This document shows positions 1 through 9,358 of a stretch of DNA of 16,909 nucleotides, in pieces. The DNA comes from Glomus cerebriforme (lineage: Eukaryota > Glomeromycota > Glomeromycetes > Glomerales > Glomeraceae), in assembly GCA_003550305.1 (NCBI GenBank), contig QKYT01000762.1:35526-52434 (forward strand), given 5' to 3'. Position numbers and translations under genes: made by a program. The first letter of the stretch is position 1; each line of letters begins with the position of its first letter. The notes below the pieces were generated by a model. It was given only the letters and a program-made list of their open reading frames with translations, was not told the origin of the DNA and ran no database searches.

Positions 1-525
1 AAAAATATTAGTAGCAGACATTTCTAACCTTTTTAAAGACAAATAAGTTTTATCAATTTAAAATTTTGTCCGTCGTATTTAATTCTTAACATTATAAAGA
101 AACCTAATCAGGTTAGATTGGGAATAAATAATTTAGTTCGGTCATAAATTTAACCGAAAATCAATGCNCCAATCAGCCAATCAGANACTTCACTTACAGC
201 AACCACAATCCAATAAAATAAAAAACATCCAAATGCTTATTAATTAAATAAAAATCAATCGTGTTATAAAATTGACAACTTTTAAATCTTAGTCAGTGTT
301 ATAAAAATCAATATTGATAAATTAATTTTACATACTATGTATTTGTAATATACTTTAATGGCATGATAAAAATCAACCTTACATACTATATTTGTATTAG
401 ATTTTAATTAGTATTAAACATATTTACGGTGATATTCCATGATAATTAAGTAACTTTTAATATAAAATACTAAAAAATATTTTAATTTCTCATAATTTGT
501 ATTATGATAATACAATAAAGGATTT
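1..525. other. AT-rich intergenic DNA, no gene seen
   Basis: Apart from the tandem CCAAT words near 169-184 I see no open frame, RNA gene or transposon end here. Words such as 'acatactat' and 'tttgtatta' recur around 329-400, which looks like weak low-complexity duplication. Confidence 0.5.
169..184 (+). promoter_or_regulatory. Tandem CCAAT-box motif
   Basis: The 8-base word CCAATCAG occurs twice head to tail (169-176 and 177-184). CCAAT followed by CA is the usual binding core of the HAP/NF-Y complex in fungi. N bases lie on both sides and no gene start was found nearby, so a promoter role is only a possibility. Confidence 0.25.
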
Positions 526-532
526 GTTAAAT

Positions 533-791
533 GGTGCGCCCTGCATTCAGTGCACCCACGTGATTCGGCCAGAATTATGGATNCTTGGCCGGAATTAAGA
601 AATTAACGAAATTGACAAATAAATAGTGATTAATGGAATTTAAATATTATAGTGTCTTAAAGGGATATTTACTATGCGTATTTTTACCTGCACTACAACT
701 TTACTTAAAGTACCAAGCAAAAGGTTTAAAATGTCATTTTTGACTTTTATATATGATATATAAAGGGGTGCACTAAATGCATGGGTGCACC
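533..791. mobile_element. Non-autonomous TIR element (MITE), about 259 bp
   Basis: The two ends form terminal inverted repeats of about 26 bases with a few mismatches: the left begins GGTGCGCCCTGCATTCAG and the reverse complement of the right begins GGTGCACCCATGCATTTAG. The flanks are gttaaat (526-532) on the left and gtttaaat (792-799) on the right, consistent with an old target duplication of about 8 bases with one indel, or with insertion at TTAA. The interior has no open frame, so it could only have moved with enzymes supplied elsewhere. Inside, a 'GGCC(A/G)GAATTA' word occurs twice in direct orientation (about 568 and 588); a related word occurs in the element at 10402-10561. Confidence 0.72.
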
Positions 792-799
792 GTTTAAAT

Positions 800-2690
800 T
801 TTTCTTATAATAAATAATTTTAATGATTTTTCAGTAATAATGTAATTAGAGACGGATATTCAGTAATAAATGTAAATCAGAGAATATTGCAACAATAAAA
901 AAAACCCTTATTAAACTTTATTAAAAGATTATGAATAATATTAAATAAGCTCTTTAACAAAAATTTTACTTTATAAATTTAAAAATACGTAAAAGTCATG
1001 TTTCATTGATTAAATCATTTTCTTTATATCAAGGTACAAACTTTTCAAGTCATAATATTCTTAAAAAACATAAACGCTTTAGATTATCTGGTAAATAGAA
1101 TATTCATAATAATTTTAAGCATAGTTAAGTCGTAAAATATGATGACTATTGCAAAAATATATCATGACGTTGAGATTTTTCTAATTGGATATTTAGATTA
1201 GAAGTTATAAACCTGTTAATTTCAGGTATTTTCTAAAATATTTGTGTTTAACATTTTTATAGAATTGAATGTAAGTTATTATAGAGAGAACGAAATAAAA
1301 TCGCAAGATGAAACAGAAAGTATAACAGATCAAAGTCACATAATCTTTCTTTTTATAAGTTAAGATTCTTCATATGATAAATAAAACTATTGTACTATAA
1401 TATAAAACTAGAGGATTTTGTAAATTTAATCAATTAGTTACGGAATCATTATTAATTTTGACTCATTTTTATATTAAATCAAATAATAAAACTAATCTTT
1501 TTTACTTTTAGATTTTAAAGCGATTAAAAATAAAATATCTATCATTATACTTAAGACATAATTCTGGAATTAATTTATCAGGTTTATCAAAAAAAAAATT
1601 CTGCAGATGATATCACAAGATTAAAATCATGTTATTTTTATTTTATGTGTAAAAGTTAGGTTCAATTGATTATTAATGAAAAAAAAATTATTTAAATTAA
1701 ACTTTTGACTCATGAACTGGATAGCTTTGGATACAAGATCAAATGATCATAATAAAATAATAAATGCAATAAACCTTTAGTTTTTTATTTAAATTATTTA
1801 CAATTACTGTACTATGCTTCTTTTACTAGTTTGTTCATCATTATTAAAGGATTTTCATTTCCATGTGAGCCTTTCCTATTTGTTGAATATTGATATCTGA
1901 TATGTTTTTCGGGCAATTGTATAATTATTCCTTATTCTGCAATTTTTTTTAAAAAAAATGAGATTAATAAATAAAAATTTTGTTACGCGATGTACTGTTA
2001 CCCAAATCTTGTTTTATTATGAATGATCTGCAAGAAAATTATTCTTGATTTATACTGTATTAAGTTAAGGAATGCTATTGTTAGTAGAAAAAAAAGTAAG
2101 TTCCCAATTTCCTTAAGCGTACACAAACGTATATCTATAGTCTTATATGACTACCTACGTCTTGCCATAGTAGCCTATGGTCTGTGAAAGGAAATAGCCT
2201 AGTGGGGGGCCTTCTTTTACCATACTGCTACTATTCCTTGAGGTAAAGTTAGAAATAATAGAATTATCTGAATTATCTATCTTAGGGAGTTTTTAGCACA
2301 TTCATCTATTTTACAAATTCAAAAGATCAAATACAATTATATAAAACTGTTACTGTGACAAAAACGTAACTATGTTTAAAAAAAATATACTTATTTTTTT
2401 TCTTAGCAGTGTGTAATATATCTAGTTCATGAGTGACCAGTTTCTATTCTCTTTTTTGCTTGATGTATAATGATCATGATTTTGAACAATTTAAACATGT
2501 CTTAGAATTAATGTAAATGTTTTTGACTATTGATTTTATTGATTTTTTTATGAGATTTATTTAAGGTCAATAAAAAATTTTCATTTCCTAAAATTGGATT
2601 TGAATATTGAAATTGTATCTTCTACTGTACTAACTAATAAAAAAAATTAATATTATCAACATACTATATATCTTCATAATTGTCATTTAT
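800..2690. other. Gene-free AT-rich stretch
   Basis: No supported gene, tRNA or transposon end was found. The only distinct patch is 2130-2230, which is richer in G and C and holds two short hairpins. A 24-codon minus-strand fragment at about 1845-1915 reads like protein but has stops beside it and no splice support. Confidence 0.45.
2138..2180. repeat. Two adjacent short hairpins
   Basis: TAGTC (2138-2142) pairs with GACTA (2149-2153), and CCATAG (2165-2170) pairs with CTATGG (2175-2180) across a 4-base loop. Both lie in a locally GC-raised patch. They may be the remains of a transposon end or a structured RNA segment; neither can be shown from the sequence alone. Confidence 0.4.
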
Positions 2691-2699
2691 CTCATACAC

Positions 2700-3165
2700 C
2701 CAATTTTTCTTCCTTCTATATTCTTATTTTTTGTTTAATTCTCCTTTTTGTTCATTGATCATAATTTAAATCACTTTTATCTCGGATCACATAAATAGAC
2801 TTTGAAATTTCCTATTCTGGCTTTTCTTTTATGTTTGTATCATTCATAAAAGCAATATAGTTATTTCATATGTTGGCTTATTCCTTTTGCTATGCATATT
2901 TTTCATCTTATAAACAACTCCATTTCTTCTTTCAGTTCGTATAAAACATTTTCTACGGTATTGGAGTCATATTTCCCTTGGTCCAACTCATCTATTCAGT
3001 ATTATATTATTCATTATTATATTATTTGTTCTGTCAGAAAAGTGTTCATTATTAGTTTTCTGATACTTTATTCTTATTAGTGACTTTTTCATCTGTTTAT
3101 TGACTGAATCATAAAGCTTTGCCTATATCCATGAAAAGAATCCAATTTCATTTTTCTTCTTCAAA
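2700..3165 (-). pseudogene. Decayed LINE-type reverse transcriptase fragment
   Basis: On the minus strand the conserved core of a non-LTR reverse transcriptase can still be read across frameshifts and stops. Motif A reads WILFMDIGKA then, after one extra T at 3114, YDSVN (3147 to about 3101), with the catalytic Asp at 3127-3129. Motif B survives as LDQG near 2975-2986. Motif C reads AFMNDTN (2853-2833), where the usual second-position Asp of the (F/Y)xDD box is Asn. Spacing is about 49 residues from A to B and 45 from B to C, right for LINE enzymes. Between them KKSLIRIK fits the helix after motif A. There are several stops and no endonuclease, start or RNase H part, so it is an inactive remnant. 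The plus-strand open frame over it is its antisense shadow. The call rests on motif recognition, not an alignment. Confidence 0.68.
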
Positions 3166-3270
3166 ATTCCACTTTTCCAAATTTTGGTATACGGGTGTGA
3201 GTATTATGTGACCTCATAATTAAGTAATCAATACAGTATATAAGAGACAAAGAGGAAATTTCTAATCTAA

Positions 3271-3460
3271 AACTAACCAGCCATTTAGGAGATACTCGAC
3301 TATCTGACTTGGTTTTCCTTGCCTGATATGAGGAAGACCTCATATCAGTATAAGGAAATTTTAAAGGAACTAAACCAGCCAGTTAGGAGGTACTCGACTA
3401 ATCTGATGGTATTTCCTTGTCCGATATGATATGCAGTACAAGGAAGTCAAGAAGGAATTT
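3271..3460. repeat. Tandem pair of about 97-base hairpin repeats
   Basis: Unit 1 (3271-3367) and unit 2 (3368-3460) share long blocks such as CCAGCCA(T/G)TTAGGAG(A/G)TACTCGACTA-like sequence, separated by small indels. Each unit can fold on itself. In unit 1, CTGATATGAGG (3323-3333) pairs perfectly with CCTCATATCAG (3338-3348) over a 4-base loop, and outer TTCCTT/AAGGAA bases extend the stem. In unit 2, TTCCTTGT pairs with ACAAGGAA around a different centre. The minus-strand open frame at 3161-3343 runs through the repeat and looks accidental. Confidence 0.7.
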
Positions 3461-3479
3461 AAAGGGAGTGGTTTGTTAT

Positions 3480-4310
3480 TAAAAGGAAACATGAAATTAT
3501 ATAAAAAGGAAATATGGTATAATAAGGATAATAATATACTGTATGAACAAGTAAAATAATAAAATAATTTGGGAATTTAAAAGACCAGGAATCTAAAAAT
3601 GAGTCAAAAATAACGATGATACAAATAAATTAAGCATGATGTGTCAATTGTGTCATGTTATGTGTTATGCAAAATTAATGATTTATTACATAATTTTTTT
3701 ATTTATTATTTTTAGAATTAGAATCAAATCTTATCCAAAAATAGACCTTTTGATTGAATGATTTTGCATCATATTTTCTCTATTGACTCTATTGACAAAA
3801 CAACCCACCAAGTTAAACTTAAACAATTCCTATGTGTAAATATTTAAATAAAATCCTTATCAACTTATTCAAAAATTTACATCAAGAGCAACCATTGAGT
3901 ATTCAAAATAAGTCAAAATCAATAACTAATTGATTATGCATGATCGAATTTCAGTATTTTATTTAGTGATGTTATGGGTGTTACAACTTACAAGAAAGAA
4001 TAAATATCGGAAAGAGTGTTAGATTAAAAAATCCATTATATTCGATTTTAGAAATTAGACTTTGCATAATAATTTCGAAGACTAAGTTTATTAGTAGCAA
4101 TCAAGTTTTTAACTGAAAAAAAATCATAATTTTTCTAATTTTTCTTTTTTTGTTGTCGCAATAACTAAGTGACTGTAAGGTTGTTGTGGCTGTGAGTTAT
4201 GAGTTGCAGCTGATCCAGAATAATAGGAAATGACTCATATCAACATTATAAACATTATGAAATCATGATGTAAATCAGAAATGACTTACAATTTCTCGTA
4301 TCCTGTAGTT
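3480..4310. other. Intergenic DNA, nothing supported
   Basis: This stretch of more than 800 bases shows no coding frame, splice pattern, RNA gene or transposon end that I can support. Confidence 0.45.
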
Positions 4311-4320
4311 CTACATACAG

Positions 4321-4330
4321 TATATAAAAA
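4321..4330 (+). promoter_or_regulatory. Possible TATA box followed by AC-rich leader
   Basis: TATATAAAAA is followed by a C/A-rich, G-poor stretch and then a first ATG near 4399 in the context CACAATG. This resembles a fungal core promoter with leader, but the frame from that first ATG is only eight codons long. The next good frame starts at 4454. Confidence 0.22.
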
Positions 4331-4453
4331 AATAATATAAAAAGAGCAAACAACACCATTCCCACTCATTATACAATTATCCCTTAATCTCAAACACAAT
4401 GATAGTTTTCAACACAATTAAATGACAATAATAACCCAAAATTTCTGAATGAA

Positions 4454-4573
4454 ATGAATGAAACGCAAGAAACGTTAATACAGACTGATGAAAATCAAGA
4501 AACGCTTGATCTTGACTCCCTAACGAACACCATACAAAAGAGTAAAATGCAAGAAACCAGAAAATGCTGCTAG
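4454..4573 (+). CDS. Small acidic ORF, 39 aa, unrecognised
   Basis: ATG at 4454 opens a 39-residue frame ending at TAG 4571-4573. It begins MNETQETLIQTDENQETL and is rich in Glu, Gln, Thr and Asp, which is unusual for chance ORFs in AT-rich DNA (normally Lys, Asn, Ile, Phe). The QET unit recurs three times and the DNA shows direct repeats of 'CAAGAAACG'. It lies about 125 bases below a TATA-like box. A donor-like GTAAAA follows CAAAAGA inside the frame, so it could be a first exon or a relic of a longer gene. No family is recognised, and a role is not proposed. Confidence 0.27.
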   Translation: MNETQETLIQTDENQETLDLDSLTNTIQKSKMQETRKCC

Positions 4574-4974
4574 GACATTAATATCATTGAATAAACATCA
4601 AAAACCTCATGCAATCAGGATCAAACAAGTAGACATCATTTGTATAAAAGAAATATAAAAATAATGATGTAAGTATGGGGTTTCTGCTTACATAGTGTGT
4701 ATGAAACTGAAGTTACACTGACACTAGGAACAATGGATAATACAAATGATCTGAAATCATCTTGTGTGATAACTCAACCTAATCATATCATTGCACTAAG
4801 ATACGATAGATTGATGAATTGTGAGAAGACGAGGTTGTTATAGTACTCATTCCAAAACTGCAAAGAAATATAGCATGTGATGAATAGGTTTCTTGCATTA
4901 ATGTCCATGATTTATTTGTAGGTAAGAACATTAACAAATCAATGACAAAAAAAATTACAATATCTAAAACCTGC

Positions 4975-5205
4975 AACCAAAATAATACAACACTTAAGAG
5001 ATAAGCGAAATAACTATTCCAACAATCAAAACTCAGGAAAAAGTGAAACAGCTAACACTATATATATAACAATCAAAAAATACAACACTTAAAAACTACT
5101 ACAACAATAAACACCTAAAAACAACTATTACAACAACAACAAAATAATACAACCACCAAAAAATACATCCAAAGCACTACTACAACAAATTAATCCAGTA
5201 CTCAA
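4975..5205 (+). repeat. A/C-rich, G-free tract with degenerate 'tacaacaac' repeats
   Basis: Positions 5052-5173 (122 bases) contain no G on the plus strand. Variants of CTACTACAACAA, CTATTACAACAACAAC and AATACAACACTTAA recur, the last at about 4982 and 5080. This is strong strand asymmetry and simple-repeat decay, not a gene in any clear frame. Confidence 0.65.
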
Positions 5206-5351
5206 GGTTGACCAAATGAATCCATTGCAATTGTTTCTTTTTTTCCTTTCTCTCTCTTTTTTTTTACCACAACCACAACAACCACAACAAGTCAACAATT
5301 ATAGATACAACAACCATAAATAGGCAGTAATAAAATTAAAGTACAAATAAA

Positions 5352-5498
5352 ATGTGCTACCGTGCACATCTGAAATCCCCATTTGTTTATCCACGTGAAG
5401 GAGTGGAGGCTATGTACCTTGCTCTTATTCTTTTTAAAAAAGGAAAGAGAAACTGCTTCATTTGGGAGGTTCAGTTTAAGAATTTTATGCCTGAATGA
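5352..5498 (+). CDS. Possible short ORF, 48 aa, unrecognised
   Basis: A plus-strand frame from ATG 5352 to TGA 5496-5498 encodes 48 residues including SPFVYPREGVEAMYLALILF and a later FIWEVQFKNFMPE. The mix of Pro, Gly, Trp, Arg and Glu and the locally raised GC content look more like real coding than chance. A 71-codon minus-strand frame (5507-5292) overlaps it; only one, or neither, can be real. The plus frame is preferred because its composition is more protein-like, while the minus frame ends in a run of hydrophobic and Cys codons in AT-rich DNA. It may be one exon of an eroded gene. No homologue is recognised. Confidence 0.27.
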   Translation: MCYRAHLKSPFVYPREGVEAMYLALILFKKGKRNCFIWEVQFKNFMPE

Positions 5499-5593
5499 CC
5501 CATACACGCATATTGATACTTTAAATTCATGCCTATTACTTATGGAGATTATAGGCTAAACTATAGGGCTATAGGTGAGTAAGGTGAGTTAAC

Positions 5594-5630
5594 CCTGAAC
5601 AAAGCTTGTCACCTCTACGTGGTGTTCAGG
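5594..5630. repeat. Hairpin with perfect 8-base arms
   Basis: CCTGAACA (5594-5601) and TGTTCAGG (5623-5630) are perfect inverted copies around a 21-base centre, which itself contains CACC/GGTG. Direct copies of GCTATAGG flank it (about 5568 and 5638), each followed by a GTTAAC further on. It may be a small foldback element; a rho-independent terminator is not expected in this kind of genome. Confidence 0.45.
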
Positions 5631-5699
5631 AGAAACAGCTATAGGTTAACTTATATCTGGCCAAGTGCAAGCACATAATTTCAAAATTATTTTATTTAT

Positions 5700-6600
5700 T
5701 AATAGGCAGTAATTAATTTGTTAAAAAAATTTCATTTTCATTTTCAGCTGGATGATTTAGTGTGTTTCCAATTTGAAACTAAACATGTTGCGTGGTATCC
5801 AAAATTTTTGGAAAATTGGTTTAAGCTATATACTAATACCATACTAAAGTTATTTTAATGATTATATTATTCAACAAGAATAAGAATATTTTTTTAAAAA
5901 AAACAGAATACAATGAATGCATTTCAATGTCAATCCAAGGTTTTATAGTCATCAAACTAAACTGATTCAGAAAGCCAAAACATTGAGATTATTGTATAGT
6001 CAACTAATATAATTGCTTTCACTTCATTTTTTTTTCCATGTCAATAACATAAGTCTAAATTATATTTCTGTTTGATAATTTTGTTATAAAATTTTAAAAT
6101 ATTTACGTTTATCATAATAATAAAGAAAAATTGGAGTTAAAAATAAAAAAAAAACAGCCAAATTTTCAGAATACCATAATTAATAAACCAACCCAATACA
6201 AATATTCGAATGTATCATATCAATAAAATTTTTTGATTATTATTTTTTTTATTAAATTAACATTATATTCATTCAAATAAATAAAGTAAATAAATAAATT
6301 TTAAGTTAGGGTTAAAACAGCTTTTAATTTCAGCAAAAATGAGACAACATCGGGATCTGGGAATTTCTTTGGAGTTGGTCAGTCAGATTAGTTTATATGT
6401 AAAAAAAAAAAAAAAAAAAAAAAAAATTGGTTTGTTTCGATTCTCAAGAATCAATTTTTACTATGTTTTGTTCCGATTTTGACTAGTTAATTACGAATAT
6501 TAAAAGTTTTTAATTTACAAAATATACAGCAAAGTTTTTAATAGATTCATTTAATGATTTTATGTTTTTCAAAAAGAAATATTTATATACCTAAGCCAAG
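5700..6600. other. AT-rich stretch with a 26-A run
   Basis: No gene is supported. The plus strand has a pure run of 26 A at 6401-6426. Directly before it, after a splice-like TTTCAG at about 6335, two frames read like protein for about 20 codons. The arrangement could be a degenerate retroposed 3' end, but it has no clear polyadenylation signal or target duplication. Confidence 0.35.
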
Positions 6601-6604
6601 TACA

Positions 6605-6679
6605 TATAGGGGATAGTGGTATGTTATTAGCCAATCAGATCGCGTATAAAATTTTCTTCGTATAAAAAAATCCCCTGTA
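6605..6679. repeat. Small inverted repeat carrying CCAAT and TATA words
   Basis: TATAGGGGAT (6605-6614) is matched 9 of 10 by the reverse complement of 6670-6679 (TACAGGGGAT). Between them lie CCAATCAG (6631-6638) and GTATAAAA (6644-6651), and CGTATAAAA occurs twice. The package is like a compact mobile promoter or the collapsed ends of a small MITE. No gene follows on the plus strand. Confidence 0.35.
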
Positions 6680-6961
6680 TTATTTAATTACGCTTTCATT
6701 TATGTTTTTTAGAAATTTTATAATAAAGAAAAAAAAAATTTTTTTAAATACAAATAAATTTAATTATAAAATACATTTATAATATCTTAAATAAAAATTT
6801 ATTACAATATAAAATTATTAAAATATATGTTAGAATTATCTTGTTAATTAGTTATAAGTTTTAGAATTAAAAATGAATTTATTTTGCACAATTGCTTCAC
6901 TCGTTGTTTCATTTTTAGATGAATTTGAATCAACATTTTTGTTGTACCGATGACTGTATTT

Positions 6962-6987
6962 TCAGAAACTAGAAGCTTGCAAGGATT
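6962..6987 (-). CDS. Candidate alternative terminal exon of the kinase gene
   Basis: Downstream of the kinase stop codon, a TAG acceptor (6989-6988) opens a phase-1 exon that would read ESLQASSF and stop at TGA 6964-6962. All tail introns of the upstream gene are also phase 1, so exon 7 could splice here instead of to exon 8. The motif resembles the ENLQ end of the kinase fragment at 14985-15524. Reading on past the TGA, the same frame stays open to TAA 6850-6848 and is rich in Ser, Asn and Glu (NVDSNSSKNETTSEAIVQN), with AATAAA on the minus strand at 6803-6798. It may be an alternative end or the worn original end of the gene. Confidence 0.42.
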
Positions 6988-7111
6988 CTACTACTTTATT
7001 CTTAGTATTTAAATTAATTCAAAAATTAATTTAAAATACAAACTAAGAAACTTATAAACATTCTTACAACATCTTAGTGTTTTAATTCAAATCAAATAAT
7101 TAGAAACTGTT

Positions 7112-9358
7112 TTAATTAAATCCGCCTAAAAGTAAAAAAAAAACAAGTTAATAAAAAAAAACTTTTTTTTTTTTTAGGAAAAAAAAAAATATTTACATAG
7201 ATATTACTTACCGTCAGGAATTTCTAATTCATCCTGTTCATCTGAATGAAAATTTGGATTATTGTATATTTCTTTCTCATCTATAAAAAAATAATAAAAA
7301 ATAAAAAATAAGATTAGTACAATATTTCGTTATCCAAATTAACAAATATTTCACTTACCATTAATAACAATGTTTTGATTTTTTAATTGATATTGTATTG
7401 TTTCTCTTTTGTAATCATTTTTAGCATCTAAAAAAATTACATCGATAAACAATGTATTATTATTTTATAATTTCAAAACAAAACATTAAAACTATAAATA
7501 ATTACCATTTAAAATAATATTTGTTTTAGACGTGCTGACATAATTATGACTATTTGAATTATTGAAGTCATCAACTAAAAAAAAGAAATTAACATTAAAT
7601 ATTTTAATACATAAATAAAGTTTAACATAAACTCATTACTTACTATTATCAGGGATATTAAAATCATATGGTTTACTATGAAATGCTATTAGAAATAAAA
7701 GAAAATTCAAAAATATTATAAAAAATTAAATATTTATAAATAAAATTGCAATAAAAATAAAATTTTCAACCTAATACCTTCTTGTTCTTCTATTTTTATT
7801 GTTTTAAAAAAAGTTACTTATATTAATTATCAAAATATTTAAAAATAAATAAATAAAAAATGGTATTACCTTCAGTTGCATTTCTTGGTTCGGGTAAACC
7901 TTCAAACTGATGNATTTTACTCGTACATAATNTGCTATTTGTATAATCTGTTTTTAAGCTAATTGATTCATGTGTTTTTAAATTATTATTTGTTTCAGAT
8001 TTAAACAAATTAAATTTTTTGAAAATCTTTTTAATAATATTATTTTTCTTATTGGTTGTATTTTGATATGACATTTTAATTTCTTGTATTTTTTNCAAAA
8101 CNGTANAAATATCAGGTCTTTTTAATGGATCAGCATCCCAACATTGTTCCATTAAATTTTTATATTCTAAAGGAGTTTCTGGTACAATTTTTGGTCTTAT
8201 ACCATTAATGATATTTGTTGCAAGGTAATAATCATGATTATAATTAATAAATGGTGGTTGTCCAGATGAAATTTCCCACATAAGCATTGNAATACTATAA
8301 ATATCAGATTTAAAAGTATATTCTTTTTCGGCAATAACTTCAGGTGCTACATAAGGAAGATTTCCATATATACTTCTTGGTGATTTATCAACAGGTCCAC
8401 AAAATCCAAGATCACTGGTATACCACATATCATTAAATTGGGAATATAATATATTTCCTGAATGTAAATCTCTATGAATTGCTTTCTCTCTATGAATACT
8501 ATTAGTTGCATCAATTATATGACACATAATCATAATCCTTTCTTTCCATATAAGTTGATTATGTTTTTGTTGTAAATAGTTTCTTAAATCAATATCCATT
8601 TTAAGCATTACAAGCATATAATCTCCATTTAATGGATCTTGCGTTAAACCAAAACATCGAAGTATATCTATCCATTTATTGCTTATTGTTAAATGAGATT
8701 TAGCCTATAAAAAAAAAATATTTATATATTTAAAATTTTTTTCTTAAAAAACTGATTTTGTAATGAAATAATTTTAAAAATTACAAACCTCTTCAAGCCA
8801 ATTTTGATCGGCATTTTCAACATTTCTTAATTTTTTAAGTATTACATTAAGTCCTTCGAACCTTTTTAATTGTTGTTCTTTAGAATCCCATCCAATATAA
8901 CGTCCATCAATCCAATATGCTGTATAAATTTCAGAGCATCCACCTTTTGTTAAATATTTAATATTTTGTAAATTATTGTATGGGATCCATTCAACCACCA
9001 TATCTGGAACAAGTGTTTCTGATTGACATTTCTGTATTAAATTATCAATATCATTATTTCCAGATGTCCAATCTGAAAATTTTGCTTTTAAATAATTTCG
9101 AACACAATATTCACAAAATATTGTAGCTAAACATTCTTGTTTACAATTTTTACAAATTCTTCTTTCTCCATCATTAAAAAGAATTTTATCTCGTTCATAA
9201 TCTTCATTTAATAATCTTATTGTTTTAGTTTTTTCATCTTTTGTCAGAGATTTGTTAGCAAGAATTTTTTTTTGTAAAAATTTTTGTTGCTTATGTATGT
9301 CATTATAAATATTATAATCTATTAATGCAATTGCTCTATTAATTGCTGCAGTAGACAT
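7112..9358 (-). CDS. TKL-like protein kinase, eight exons
   Basis: A likely cytoplasmic signalling kinase of the expanded Glomeromycotina TKL-like family. Exons (minus): 9358-8789, 8704-7870, 7789-7778, 7685-7644, 7574-7506, 7427-7359, 7280-7212, 7125-7112; all introns are GT-AG, 69-92 bases, giving 559 residues. A Cys cluster (C69, C72, C76, C82, C85) precedes the kinase domain and may bind zinc. The kinase domain (about 125-400) has a Gly-rich loop near G139-G140, Lys175 in VILK, a Glu in the 189-190 helix, HRDLHSGN with catalytic D269 and N274, D288-L-G (Leu in place of Phe), APE 310-312 and R386. The activation loop has S298, S301 and Y303. The tail starts with LPEPRNATE and is built of phase-1 cassette exons ending IPDGGFN. 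Some codons hold N, but none forces a stop. The first ATG fits because no earlier in-frame Met exists. Substrates are unknown. Confidence 0.9.

Noticed and set aside
1845..1915. Minus-strand fragment reading NCPKNISDINIQQIGKAHME
   Set aside because: Protein-like but only about 24 codons with stops beside it and no family match; too short to call.
2892..3080. 62-codon plus-strand open frame
   Set aside because: It is Ser/Ile/Phe/Tyr-rich and lies antisense to the reverse-transcriptase relic, whose motifs and spacing are recognisable on the minus strand.
3161..3343. 60-codon minus-strand open frame
   Set aside because: It runs into the tandem hairpin repeat and has no domain; the palindrome explains much of its sequence.
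4788..4976. 62-codon minus-strand open frame
   Set aside because: No recognisable domain, no splice or promoter context; plus-strand frames here are equally protein-like, so no strand can be chosen.
5292..5507. 71-codon minus-strand open frame
   Set aside because: Overlaps the preferred 48-codon plus-strand frame; its end is a hydrophobic/Cys run in simple A/C-rich repeat sequence.
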